From Carallia brachiata (Eukaryota; Streptophyta; Magnoliopsida; Malpighiales; Rhizophoraceae), in the NCBI GenBank assembly GCA_021464245.1, contig JADCRB010000001.1, forward strand, positions 4,091,686 to 4,155,685: a stretch of 64,000 bases of DNA, written 5' to 3'. Every line of letters begins with the position of its first letter. Positions within the stretch are counted from its first letter, which is position 1. The position numbers and the translations under genes were made by a program. Of this stretch, positions 45,913-57,172 are shown piece by piece. The notes beneath the pieces were generated by a model. It saw only the letters and a program-made list of their open reading frames with translations. It did no database searches and had not been told where the DNA came from.

Positions 45913-48900
45913 GCTACTGTCATTTCATGGTAAGTAATATATTTTCAATTCTTAGATGTGTCTTGACTCCTTGATTGCTTGAGAGATATTGTGCCGCTTT
46001 ATATTTTCTTTTTTCTTCGGAAAAAACAATTGCAGCAAATATGCCATAGAGACTTGAAGCTGGAAAATACCTTGTTGGATGGGAGCCCTGCCCCACGTCT
46101 GAAAATTTGCGATTTTGGGTATTCCAAGGTTTGGTTTAGAAACAGGAGGAAAAGAGCACACTTTTTTTTTTTGCATTTATTATATTTCTTTCTTTGAAAT
46201 TTGTTAAAATTTGTCCTTTCTGATATGCTTTATTTTTGCAGTCGTCTTTGCTGCACTCAAGACCCAAATCTACTGTTGGTACCCCAGCTTATATTGCTCC
46301 AGAGGTTCTTTCTCGGAGAGAGTATGATGGCAAGGTCACTTATCATATGCATTATTTAGCATATTCAGAGTAACTCATGGAAAGTGTTCCAGATTTTATT
46401 TCAATTTTTCACATAATTTTATGTTGTTCACTAGAAAGCTGATAGGATCTAAGTTCCTTAATCGAAAATAGTCCATATAATTTTGATGCAATACTAGTTC
46501 AAATCTTTTCTCTGCTTTTGCACCTTAGGGCACTGCGATATAATTGGAAACAATGTCATAAAAAGAAATGGAATTTGCATATTTACTGTAGCAAATTATT
46601 TAATAAATAGACGTCGCTTGCATTCTACTAAGAAATTCCATTGGATATGTATTTCGTTACAATAGGTTTTATGACTGTCAACCAAAAATGCATTGCCAAT
46701 AAACCACTCAACCCAAAAGTTTAAGTTGTTGGGCAAGGCCGAGGCTCAATAATAGATCACATGTTAACCTTTAACACACCCTTCTCATGCAGTGTAGTTT
46801 GAACACAAAGAAGTTCTGATACCATTTCAAATAGTGTCATGATACCTTATATATAAATTTTGTGTGTTAAGGCCATAAGTACTTGTATGGATCCATTACC
46901 AGGAATCTCAATTCAGTTAATGACTTGATTTGAACTTTCAAATTCTGAGTGGTAAATGCTGCCATGCAACCGCTTAGCTATCATTCACTTGGTACACTAG
47001 GGTATCAGATATGTTGGCTCTGTTCCCTTATGGTTTTCAGTTATAGCATAACTTTGGGCAATCTAGGTTCTCTCTTATGTGATCTGTGCTCTTCTATCTG
47101 TATTCCAACTCAGTTTGTATTCCAATATTAGTTTATTGATCAAGCAGTTAATAGAAAACTAATTGTATCATAGAATACGACTATCTTTAAAAATTCCTCG
47201 TTATCTATATTCTGAACTTGTGTGTTTTCCATATAGACAACATTTGTCGAAAATTGTCATCTCCATAAACTGATAATTGATTTATGGCTTCAATTCCCTT
47301 GCTCATTAAGGAAAGCACTTAAACTCTTCTATGGCATTGCAGAATGAGAACTTGGAGGTGTAGAGACCCTACAATTATTTGTCTGTTTCTAAGTTTTGTT
47401 TAATTACATTGTCCAAAAAAAATCTTGACATAGAACATCAATAGGCTTCAAAAGGCTTGTTTAATTGTACTTCTGATTGTTCAGTTGGCAGATGTGTGGT
47501 CTTGTGGAGTGACTCTGTATGTTATGCTGGTGGGGGCATATCCATTTGAAGACCAAGAAGACCCAAAGAACTTCAGGAAAACAATCAATGTACAAGATTT
47601 TTTCTCATTGTCCTTCTATGCAGGGATATTCTACGGGATAAGTTCTAGTTTGGTCTTAAACTTTTTGGGATTTTTTAATGTAGTCCTAAACATTTTGCTG
47701 TTTTCATTTTAGTCATATACCTTAAAATTCTTTTCCAATTCGGTACTTCTTTGGACGAAAAAACCAAAATTGCTGGCATATTTCGTTACATATTTAATGC
47801 ATAATCATTGTTTCCATCCAAAAAAGTACTGAATTGGGACAGAATTTTAAGTTATATGATTCAAATAAAAAGGTCAAAACATTTAAGACTACATTGAAAA
47901 AATTTCAAAAGATTTAGGACCAAATTAGTACTTAACCCATATTCTATTTTCACTCTGTGATCTCCACATAATTGTTCTGCAGAGAATAATGGCTGTTGAA
48001 TACAAAATCCCAGACTATGTGCACATATCTCAAGATTGCAGACATCTGATATCCCGAATATTCGTTGCCAACCCATCCAAGGTATTTATAACTGAGCTTT
48101 TGTCTGGGAGAATTGACTTCTACCATAAATTTTACTTTGCATTGGTGATTAACCTATTCAGAGTGGTTCGAGCTTTGGGTAATATATTTGACAATGTGGA
48201 GCTTCAGTAAAGTCTGATATTGTCCTTATTGTCATTCTGCAAAGTAATCTAACCCACAAGTTCCAACAATTTTTCTTCAAACACTGTTATGAAAAATAAT
48301 TGGTGTGGTCAACTGCCAGTTGTTTCCGAATGATGTGACATAATGGATATTGATTGGCATAGTGTGTGTTCTTTCTGTTTCTTCATTTTCAGTGATTTAG
48401 GCTTGTAGGAGATAGGATTGGCTGAAAGCGCATCCATATGCATTTTTCTTTTTTACATTGGATATCTTTGCTTAATAACCACTGTTATCTGGGGATTTCA
48501 TCAGAAGGTGAATGTACTATGCATGCAGGTGTCCCACTGCTATTGCTTATTGTGAGATTGCTGTTTATGACAAGGTCCAAGATAGGCGCAGAAATATTTC
48601 CATAACAAGATAACCTTCATTTTGCAAATTAAAATGACCGATCAGGGGTCTTATTTTTCTCCTTTGCTTGTTGTTTTATCTTAATTTGCTAATATGGTAG
48701 ATCCTAAGGGAGCAATGTTATCAATCATGGTTTCATTCAGTAATTTGGATAGTGAGTTAAACTTGGTGCCACAATCAACTTGTGGCAGCGGTCTCACATA
48801 GGGGTTGGTGGTGTAGATAAACTGAAATTAAAGCTGAATTCAGGAAAGAATTGAAGTGGTAACAAGATTGATAGGGTTTTCTCAAAAAAAAAAAAAAATA

Positions 48901-51851
48901 TATATTGATGGGGTTAGGGCTTAGAAAAGACCACAAACTCGGGAAACAACATTCTTCTGAAGTAAAATAACAAATCTAAAATTCTGTCCAGGAAACACAT
49001 CTATTTATAGTAGAGTTATGATTAGGATGAATCTCAAACCTTGATTAGATAAAACCCTAATTAATCCTATCCTTCCATCTTATTAAGTGGTCACATGCTA
49101 ATCACATGACTTCTAGGTAAATCTAATAACTAAAAGAAAAATAAAATATTAAATTAAGGAGAAATGCTCTTGCATCATTCGGGATAGGAATTCCCTGAAC
49201 ATCCATGCCTGTCATGGTTGAATGCGCCGAATTTGTTCCACTGTTAAAATTCTTTGGTGGAGCCAATCTAGCATATGGCTTTATACCCAACAAGTGAAAT
49301 GGTATTGTATCTAAAAACTTCTTTCAGATGTACCAAAAAAAAACAAAAAAGAAAAAAGAAAAAGTACATTGCAAAAGGTAAATGGGACTTGAGACTTATA
49401 CGTGATTTTCAAGGACTACAACAACAAAAGTTGACCAAGTCTACCTAAGTATTGATCATTTATTTCTAGCTTGTTTGCTTATTACCCCAATCCTCCCTGG
49501 GACTTAAAATCTCATTGGCTTGCTTATCTTCTTAGATTGCTTCTCTTCATACTGATACTATGGCACCAGGTGGGATTACTATCCATCTAGTCCACTTGGT
49601 TCTACTGCTCTTTCTCAATGGTTTTTTTTGGACGCTAAAACCTCATTCACTTTTAGACGATTATTCAAGTGATATTGTCTCCCATCCTTATCTTGCTTCC
49701 ATTCAATGGAAGGGTATGGAAGCTTGACTGGAAAAAAAGAGAACTAGAAGTTGATTTTCCTGGGGTGGGGTAACTTTTCTACCTTTTTCCCCCACAATTG
49801 AAAGATTGGTTCAAGCAACCTATCTTACTAGGAAAGGATGCTGACTCAACCAAATGTGGTGCAATCAATCATTAAAAAAGCATAGTTTACTTCATGTTAT
49901 CTGATTTAAATAGAGCAATTTCATGTGACAAAGACCAGAAACCTTTTTTTCTGCTTTTTCAATCCATAATCAATTACTGGTTCTTTACCTACTTCTATTT
50001 GGAGGACGGCTAAATTGCTGGCACTTGCTTTCACTCTTGTGCCTGTTCTTTCTTAAGGAAATGGATTCATCAACCGACAAGCAATTCTTAGGCTATTTCT
50101 ATAGTTTCATAGCATAGTATTTTCATTTCTGAAATGAGACCATATTGATATGCTATTTGCTAGTACGTCAATGAATGATGCAGCGAATAGATTAAGGACC
50201 CCTGCACTCATTTTGTCATCTGGCTGATGAGCATCAGCTGAATATGAGGAAGAATGTGATGCCTTATGCATTCACTCCTAGCCTTATGGAAGAAATAGAA
50301 CCACACTTGCTTTTCATAAATTTCTTGTTTTATGGCTACAGCTTTTTTCTCTGGTTGCTGCCAACAAATGGAAATTGAGCAAATCCAGGGAGTGAATCTG
50401 TATTTGCAAATTAGCCTAAGAATTTCATCCTACATTTGTCTACGTTTTTTGTTTGTTTTTTTTTTCATTCACATAAATTTCCAGTACCTCGTGAGATTTA
50501 TCCTCCAATGTCGTCGAACTTAATATGAAATTTCACATATTAGAGCATGAGCTAACACCCTTTGTTGTAAACGGGGAACATCCTGGCTGGCAACCACTCA
50601 GGATGTAGGTCAATTGGAACTTGGCTATTCTGTTGCGCTGTTACATTAAATGATGTGGCTCACTATCACAATGATTCAAGTCTTATGCTATGAAATAGTC
50701 TCATGGATTCATGCTTTTCATGGCATAATATTTTGTCCTACATGCTGATCATCTTTGTGCTTTCCCTGTACGTGAAGCTGGTTGAATAGTGCATTCATGT
50801 ACCAGGTCCAAGTAGAGTATTGGAGAACAGGGATCCTTGTAGCTTTCCCCATTTAGTTGGGGATTAAGATTTAGGGTGTGTTTGTTTGGCTGAAAATGTT
50901 TTACAGGAAAAAATTTTTCTCATTTTCTGGCGTTTGTTTGACGTAAAATATTTTACAACGGAAAATTTGGGGAAAATTTGGGAAAAATTTTGAGGTTTTC
51001 AAGGAAAATAACTTCTCCTTTTACTTAGATGATTTTATTTTCCGAGAAAAACACAAAATGTGCTATAAGTAAGTGACAAGGGAAAATCATTATTTTCATT
51101 GCAAACATTTTCCCCTGCAAATATTTTACAAAAGCAAGTTATTTTACAGCAAACAAACGGATCCTTAGTTGAGTAAATTTTACTTGGCTTTTTAAGTGCC
51201 TTCCGGCATATTCTTCCTTTTTTTTTCCACCTGTTCCATTTCAGAATATTTTCTAATTGTGTTGAATAAGTGCAATTGAAAGCTATATACTTTGGATTGT
51301 TGCAGAGTACTGTCTAAGTGATCTGCACCAGTAACAGATTGGTGGCATCTTTGTAAATGGCTATTCATCTTGTATCCTCTGACAATCCTATATTATCTTT
51401 TTTTAATCATGACAATCTTATATTATCATTTGAACATTTGATTATCCTCTTTATACGATACTAATTGAGGTAACTAGGTAATTATCTTTCTGAAATCCAC
51501 ATGCTTTTGCAGAGGATCACAATTAAGGAAATAAAGAGTCATCCGTGGTTTTTGAAGAATTTGCCAAGGGAACTTACTGAGGCAGCCCAAGCCACGTACT
51601 ACAGGAAAGGAAATCCTACCTTTTCTCTTCAAAGTGTTGAAGAGATTATGAAGATTGTGGAAGAGGCTAAAACTCCTGCTCCAGTTTCCCGGTCCATAGG
51701 AGGCTTTGGCTGGGGAGGGGAAGAAGATGGTGATGAGAAAGAAGAGGATGCAGGGGCTGAGCAGGAGGAAGAAGAAGAAGAAGAAGAGGAAGACGAGTAT
51801 GAGAAGAGAGTTAAGGAAGCACAAGCAAGTGGGGAGTTTCATGTAAGTTAG
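44983..51851 (+). CDS. SnRK2.4-like: SnRK2 Ser/Thr protein kinase, subclass I (SnRK2.4/2.10-like)
   Basis: Nine exons: 44983-45102, 45305-45379, 45628-45729, 45876-45929, 46036-46128, 46242-46334, 47485-47589, 47983-48081, 51513-51851. All introns are GT-AG and phase 0; the product is 359 residues, the family's usual size. Visible: Gly-loop GSGNFGV (11-17), catalytic Lys33, Glu48, HRDLKLEN (121-128), DFG (143-145), activation loop with KSTVGTP (Ser158 is the expected activating site) and APE (167-169). The SnRK2-specific helix is near [15 protein letters not shown] (286-300), then SIGGFGWGG and a Glu-rich acidic tail. SnRK2 kinases respond to osmotic stress; subclass I is generally not activated by ABA. 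The Glu-rich rather than Asp-rich tail and FGWGG segment point to the SnRK2.4/2.10 group. No stop, frameshift or missing key residue is seen. Intron 8 is 3.4 kb and holds transposon fragments. Confidence 0.96.
46690..46850. repeat. LTR/TRIM-like remnant in SnRK2 intron 6
   Basis: The wording AACCCAAAAGTTTAAGTTGTT and CCTTTAACACACCCTTCTCA is typical of a dispersed plant repeat. At about 46815-46828 GTTCTGATACCATT reads on the minus strand like a tRNA-Met primer site (TGGTATCAGAAC). Boundaries not resolved. Confidence 0.4.
47635..47939. mobile_element. Foldback MITE in SnRK2 intron 7, with target duplication
   Basis: The left arm starts GGGATAAGTTCTAGTTTGGT and the right arm ends ACCAAATTAGTACTTAACCCA. 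The arms pair for about 120 bases, leaving a short loop around 47765-47815. TATTCTA is present on both sides (47627-47633 and 47940-47946), an apparent target duplication. It has no coding capacity, and the intron splice sites lie outside it. Confidence 0.88.
48780..49177 (-). repeat. Gypsy LTR-like fragment in SnRK2 intron 8
   Basis: The stretch contains AAACTCGGGAAACAACATTC, TATTTATAGTAG and a terminal TTGCATCA followed by TTCGGGATAGG, the same layout as the LTR ends at 12738 and 57082 (CATCA then a C- or G-rich tract). The left boundary is uncertain. Confidence 0.4.
50872..51167. mobile_element. hAT-like MITE in SnRK2 intron 8
   Basis: The ends TAGGGTGTGTTTGTTTGGC and GCAAACAAACGGATCCTTA are inverted copies, and internal words (AAAATATTTTACA, GAAAATTT) also pair. 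No clear 8-bp target duplication was found. No coding. Confidence 0.7.
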
Positions 51852-52230
51852 GGTTATTTTGCTTTCCGCTGTATTGGCGATCCAAGATTAATCATTTGGT
51901 ATTTATGGGTGCTTTCATGCCTGCATAAAATTATGCACTTAGTCAGAGTCGTGTTTTCAAATATTGGTTTGTAAATTATGGTGTAGTGGAGAAGAAAGGT
52001 GTCTTTCCACTATAGGGGTTTTAGAATGTCTCGCTATCCGACTTTAATATGATGTATTTTCTTTTCAGTGTGTTAAGATAGTGCATAAATTGAGGGTTTT
52101 GTATGGTCTAGGGTGGGTTAAAGAAAAGCAGATCTTGCAAGGAGATTCTTTGCAAGAGTTTGTGTACATCAATTGGGGGGCTTTCCCCATTAAACGGCTA
52201 CGGCAAATAATGAAATAATATTTGTATTTG
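51852..52230 (+). other. 3' UTR region of the SnRK2 gene
   Basis: Non-coding sequence after the TAG stop. AATAATGAAATAATA near 52206-52220 could serve as a polyadenylation signal. The sequence GTAAGT at 51843-51848, spanning the last two sense codons, matches a strong 5' splice site and might allow an alternative end. Confidence 0.5.
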
Positions 52231-53039
52231 AAAGTTGCTTTCTTCCATTTGCAGCATGTTATGGAGGTGGGTGAAGTTTTCTTCTTAGAAAATTTTAGAC
52301 AATACCATTGACCATCCTTGAGGACTGGGGTTCAAGGGCCGGTACAACAAGAAGCCAAGAAAATTTTAGAGAATGGTTTTGCAATGGAAGTTGAATGTAT
52401 TTGTGGGTCTCCTTTTGGGTCTTTTTCTACTGATCTTTTTGCTTTGTTGTCCACAGTAAGGCTCATCTATGGGTTTTTCCTTCTCATCATTGTTTTAGCT
52501 TCGTAACGGTTGTACCATTTTATGGGATAAGTACCATTTTAGGTCAATAATTTTTGAGTTGTCCAAATTTAAGTCACTAACTAAAATAAAGTCCAATGAA
52601 AGAAATTTTGTTGCATAAAGTTCTTTAGAAGGTCACTGACTCAAATTCTGTGAAGTTGGCCATTTTCAAGTGACAGCGCCTATGTGGCACATAATGTGAC
52701 ACCATATTCTCTCTTAGGCAACATAAAATGTTGATGTGGCAAACTTAGAGAGGGCCCCCTATGATGACCCAGCTCGGTCCCATCTTCCTGCCTGTCAAAC
52801 GATGTGTGCCGACTTATTTTAGGACACAATTAAGTCACTAGCTGTTTCATTCATGCACGATCAGGTTATCAATTAGCAAAATATTTGACAACCCTAATTT
52901 TTGGTAGTGAAATGCTAAAAATTACCCACCAACATCGTGATAAAGGGAAGCAAATCTGCAAAAGCAACGAATTTGAAAACAAAGAGTTTAGAGAAGAGAA
53001 GAGTGTTTGTGTACTTGCTGATTGGCGAATTGAACTCAA
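52231..53039. other. Repeat-like sequence without a gene
   Basis: From about 52525 the wording TAAGTACCATTTTAGGTCA and GCCTATGTGGCACATAATGTGACACC resembles dispersed transposon ends found near plant captured-gene elements. No partner end was located. Confidence 0.4.
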
Positions 53040-53370
53040 AGGATTGTATTCAAGTATGTTTTGTTAATGCAACCAAATTGTCGCTATCAAGACCTCATGG
53101 ACAGATACCAATCTCGTGAGGCATTTCAAGGCATGATGTTTATACCTAGTAAGTTCAGCTCCTCATCATCTCCCTCTTTTTCGATAAAACATGAATTTAG
53201 TTTAAATTGTTTAATTGTTTTTATGGCAGAAATGTCATGCACGTGAATTTTCTTTTATTGGATTGATTCCCCCATTTATTCAAAGGCAAGACAGATCATA
53301 CCAAAATTATCGAGGAGGGCTGCCATAGCTGAGAAATGGCAAAATCTGAAAGACAAAAAGCCTGATTCTT
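53040..53370 (+). pseudogene. GRF-type zinc-finger protein fragment
   Basis: Translation near 53063-53135 gives CNQIVAIKTSWTDTNLVRHF, resembling the GRF zinc finger block with TSWTxxNPGRRF. After a putative intron (GTAAG at about 53148, CAG at about 53230) a second block reads IFFYWIDSPIYSKARQIIPK, like the FFKWIDPP segment that follows in plant GRF proteins. Stops and substitutions (the RR of GRRF is RH) show decay. These proteins are a large plant family, often carried by transposons. A frame reading MDRYQSREAF over the same bases is a shadow. Confidence 0.55.
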
Positions 53371-53786
53371 ACTTTAGGTTATTTGAGTATTGTTGTAATT
53401 GGAGGCTTTGGAGAAAAAAAATATGATGAAGTCGGAAAATGAGCTTTTGAAACGAAAAAGTGAGGCAAGAGAACTGATGCTTGAGTCACTTTTAGAATTA
53501 AGTTTAATTGTTGTCCTTTTTAATTTTTGTTTATTTATTTAGTTATTTTGTAGTTGAAATGGATTATATGGAATGTAAGGATGGTGTAAAACTTTGAATG
53601 AAGTTAATGTAATGAGTTGGATCTAATTCGTGAAATTATGTGTTGATTGAGATTATATTTTACTCGCAAAAAAAAAAAAAAAACTAAAATAACAAGACAG
53701 TAGTTATTTTTTATAAAATGTCATTAAAATGCAAAAGAAGCATTGTCATTTATAATTTGAAATGTATCTCAAGAATACCAAGTGAT
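53371..53786. other. AT-rich sequence, no gene recognised
   Basis: The first part may hold more of the GRF fragment's coiled C-terminus (KSENELLKRKSEARELMLES near 53430-53490). An A-run at about 53669-53684 follows. Confidence 0.4.
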
Positions 53787-54386
53787 TGATACGGCCTGTC
53801 ATGCCTTGGGCCTTAGGCCCATGCCCTACTAGGAGGCAGAATAGGGACTTGTCGACAGCTTGTAGGGACTACTTGGCAGCTCTTACGGTAACTTGCCCAA
53901 TGGGAGCTTGCCTGGTAGCTCGCGGTCCACGCCTGATCATTCGTACCCTCGAGTTCCCCACTAACAGATACTCATCCATCATGCGTGGAGTTACGATATT
54001 TTCAAACATTAGACTACCACCAATACACAGGCATGTATAAGACCCAAAGAAGCATGCCTAAGCTAGGGACCGGACTCTGATTTCTGGACTCCAATTGAAC
54101 CCTCTAATATGCAATCTCTTTCTCTTTCCTAAGTCTCGATCACAAACACACACCCTTATAAGCATCATAGCACTCACCACCGATGGGGTGCCCACCTCCG
54201 GAGCCTCCTCAGAGCAGGCCTCCATCGGGGACCTTATTGGGCCTCCTTAGTCTTCTCTCGACCTCTCACTGACATGAATGTCGAAGTGCTTACGTTTGGA
54301 AATTCTCCCGGCCCAAGCCTCATTATTTTGTAGGTCCATGAGCGAGGCCCAACAGTAGCTGAACTCACGGTCAAGAACAACCATCA
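53787..54386 (+). repeat. 5' LTR of the Tat-like gypsy
   Basis: It begins TGATACGGCCTGTCATGCC and ends AACCATCA, two bases before the primer site. No second copy is present to confirm the start; the TG boundary is inferred. Confidence 0.7.
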
Positions 54387-54387
54387 A

Positions 54388-54404
54388 TTGGCACCGTTTA
54401 TGGA
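54388..54404 (+). other. Primer binding site of the Tat-like gypsy (tRNA-Arg type)
   Basis: TTGGCACCGTTTATGGA resembles the TTGGCGCCGTCTGTGGGA signal of Tat-branch elements. The differences are all transitions (G to A, C to T), as expected from decay of methylated DNA. Confidence 0.8.
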
Positions 54405-54699
54405 AACGTGAAGTTTTCTGACTTTGCCACCCCTTCTTTCATTTTTTTTTTTGAAAGTTGTTCCTTGCCGAAAGGAAAAAAAAAACTCTTTCTCTGAAAG
54501 GAAAAAGCCTTATTGGTGCCTTTATAAGCCCAGTGTCCTTGTTGCTTTTCTCCTGCTCACCGAATCGGGGACGTACAACTGTGCCAAGTCTCGCATCTGG
54601 TGATCAAGGACAGAAAAATTAGTCTTTCTCTTTTTCCCCAGCCTTCACTACCGACCAAGCGAAGACACGACTAGACAAGGGAAAGTTGACGGCTTATAA

Positions 54700-56040
54700 A
54701 CTGAAGACTTCTTCAACAGAGAGACTCACCAACTTAGAGAGCTGCATGGAGGTTATGCATACAACATTGAATGCTCTCCTTGCGTCACAAGTGACTTCGG
54801 TCCTTGGGAATCAGATCCTAGAGATGGCACGAGACCCCACATAATGAGATACTACCCATGTAGGGGGAAGAGCATATGATAACCCCTCCACAACGCCAGG
54901 AAGGCGACACCCAGATTAGCGTTGAACCCTTAGTAGGGAAAGGATAGGAGATAGAACTCATGCATCCATGCGAAGATGCGCAGATCAACCGCCACCAAAC
55001 TAGGGAAGGGAGTCTTACGCTTCCCATCTGACACAAACATATGTAAGACCCAGATTGTAGCCCTACAAGGATCAAAGTAAACCCCACAAAAAGGCTCCCA
55101 TCAAAGCCTGGAGTTAACTCTCTCTAAAAAGATCTAAGAAGCCCCAGTATTGGATAAGTTCAAACTTCCCTCACTAGAATTCTAAGAACATTGGAGGCAA
55201 TTTAAGGCACTCATGTCCTTGCAAGGGCATCCGACGCCATGGCATAGAAAGCCTTCTCAATGACTCTCAATAGACTTGCCCAGAGATGGTATTCTTCTCA
55301 ACCTGCTTACTCTATCAAAAGTTTAGAGCAACTAGGTAAGCAGTTCATCGCTAGGTTCGCTACCAGTAAGCGACGGAAGAAGAACTCCACTGCCTTCATT
55401 TCCCTCCAGTTGGAGATGGAAAGTCCCTTAGAGAGTACGTGACTAGGTTCAATACAGCCATGTCGGACATTGATGACTTGACCTTCGAAATGGCAACCAC
55501 CATATTCATGAGTTTATGTGGTCTCTGCTAAGAACCCCCCTAAGGATTTCGATGAGCTCATGACCAAAGCCAAATGCTTCATCAAGGCTGAAGAGGCTAA
55601 TTAAGCTTGAGACGAACTTGCAGAGTCTTGGGTAACTCAAGAGTGTTCAACGCAAGAGACCCGAAAATGTTCCAAGATGCTATGGGGATGGAAGGGGAAA
55701 ATTCTTCTAGGAGCTTGCCTCCCTCTACAGGACATCTCGTTGCAAGGTACGGCTGCCCAGAGGAAGCAGGTATTCAAGTTATACCGACCTAACATCCCCA
55801 CTCTTCCAATATTTAATGGAGGTACAATACAAGAATCTACTCATTGTGCCATAAAAAATATAAGGCAAATCAAACCAGAGAAACATGGATAAGTATTGTC
55901 AATTCCACTATGACCGTGGCCATGATACCATCAAATGCATCTGCCCCTCGCAATGAGGTAGAGAGACTAGTCAGACAAGGCTACTTGTGGGAGTTCATCC
56001 AAAACTCATTGTAGCAATAGCCAGCTCGACGAGCCACACG
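54700..56040 (+). pseudogene. Tat-like gag remnant
   Basis: The capsid region is recognisable in mixed frames at 55150-55610: KFKLPSLEF, QFKALMSLQGHP, AQRWYSSQPAYSIKSLEQLG, FIARFATSKRRKKN, ESLREYVTRFNTAMSDI-like text and KAKCFIKAEEAN. A zinc-knuckle-like KYCQFHYDRGHDTIKC lies at about 55892-55940. Stops and shifts break it throughout. Confidence 0.75.
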
Positions 56041-56149
56041 AAGGGAAGACTCGGGACATGACTGAGGCAAGTTTTGTGACTGTTCCTAGAGTGGAGGCTA
56101 GCATTAGGAACGAGAACCTCTGCCACCAAAGGAAACCCCTTCTAGAGGC

Positions 56150-56694
56150 ATTATTAAGATCATCTTGGGTGGACCCCCAACTTATTTGCATGGATCCCCC
56201 ACAACTTCTTTTGCACAACGGGTGCTCAATGGTCAAGGAAAGAGACACAAGGAAGGAGATGATGTCAACCTAATCATATTCACCGATGATGATCTCCAAG
56301 TCATCAAATACCCCCACAATGATCCACTCATCATTTCACTCAAAGTCGGTGAGTTCAATGTCAAAAGTGTCTAGTGCACATAGGCAGCTCGGTCGATATC
56401 CTTTATTCAAAAGCCCTGACCAAATGAAGCTGAAGATTGACAACCTCCAAGCAGCCAAGATCCCTCTCTATGAATTCACTGGAGAAGTTGTACATCCCTG
56501 AGGATACATTGAGGTCCTGGTAGTACTAGGGACAGCTCCCACCACGAGCTCAGCCAAGCTCCAGCTCGTCGTGGTCAACCTTCCCTCTATGTACAATATG
56601 ATGCTGGCACGCCTGGGACTACGAGCTCTCAATGTTGTGGTATCTGTTAAACATATGAAGTTGAAATTTCCTACCCCTTTGGCAATTGGAGAGG
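56150..56694 (+). pseudogene. Tat-like protease remnant, truncated
   Basis: The block IIFTDDDLQVIKYPHNDPLI is followed by ISLKVGEFNVKSVLVHIGSS. The family's D-P-G-S-S active site here reads H-I-G-S-S, so the catalytic Asp is lost. Later text (IPLYEFTGEVVHP, LQLVVVNLPSMYN, VVSVKHMKLKFPTPL) is standard for the branch. The frame is severed at 56694. Confidence 0.8.
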
Positions 56695-57082
56695 TGATGT
56701 AGGATCAGTAAAGAGAAAAGAATTTTGGGAAGGAAACTGAAAATTTTATTCAAACTTCACGAAAACAGCACAAATACAGAAGTACAACACGAACATCAAC
56801 AGTGGAATCCACCACTGGCCTAGTGGAATCCACCACCACTACTCAACACATAGTTTTAATCTTTGTCTCAATACAAATCACAACTTAGACACAACAGAAT
56901 AAGAGTAGTATTTGTAGGAGACAATTTCAAAAAAAGACAAACAATAGAAAGCATGTTTAAGGCAACAATAAATACTGAAATGACCAAATGGGATTTGACA
57001 AAGACTTAATTGGATTCACTTAGATTTTATCATTCGGTAATAGTATTTGCCATATCTTTTCTTGCTTTTCTTGTCTGCATCA
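56695..57082 (-). repeat. 3' LTR of the minus-strand gypsy
   Basis: In plus orientation TGATGTAGGATCAG to GTCTGCATCA, 388 bp, with TG...CA on both strands. It is followed by a C-rich stretch (57083-57091) that on the minus strand is the purine tract CCCAGGGGGAA. No second LTR is available for comparison. Confidence 0.85.
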
Positions 57083-57172
57083 TTCCCCCTGGGTTGAAAA
57101 GAACTCGACTCCGGCTAGTGAGACTGTAGGTACTGGGACAACAAGGTGGGGTCCAGGGAGTGGAACTCAGTC

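Larger units (their letters stand above)
53787..56694 (+). mobile_element. 5' part of a Tat-like Ty3/gypsy retrotransposon
   Basis: It consists of a 600-bp LTR, a primer site of the TGGCGCCGT type used by Tat/Ogre-branch elements, decayed gag, a zinc knuckle and protease. The protease is cut at 56694 by the LTR of a minus-strand gypsy; the remaining pol and 3' LTR are not in the window. Base composition is less AT-rich than its surroundings. Confidence 0.85.

Noticed and set aside
53786..54040. 84-codon frame in the Tat-like LTR
   Set aside because: Lies within the LTR, has no domain and is explained by the less AT-rich composition there.
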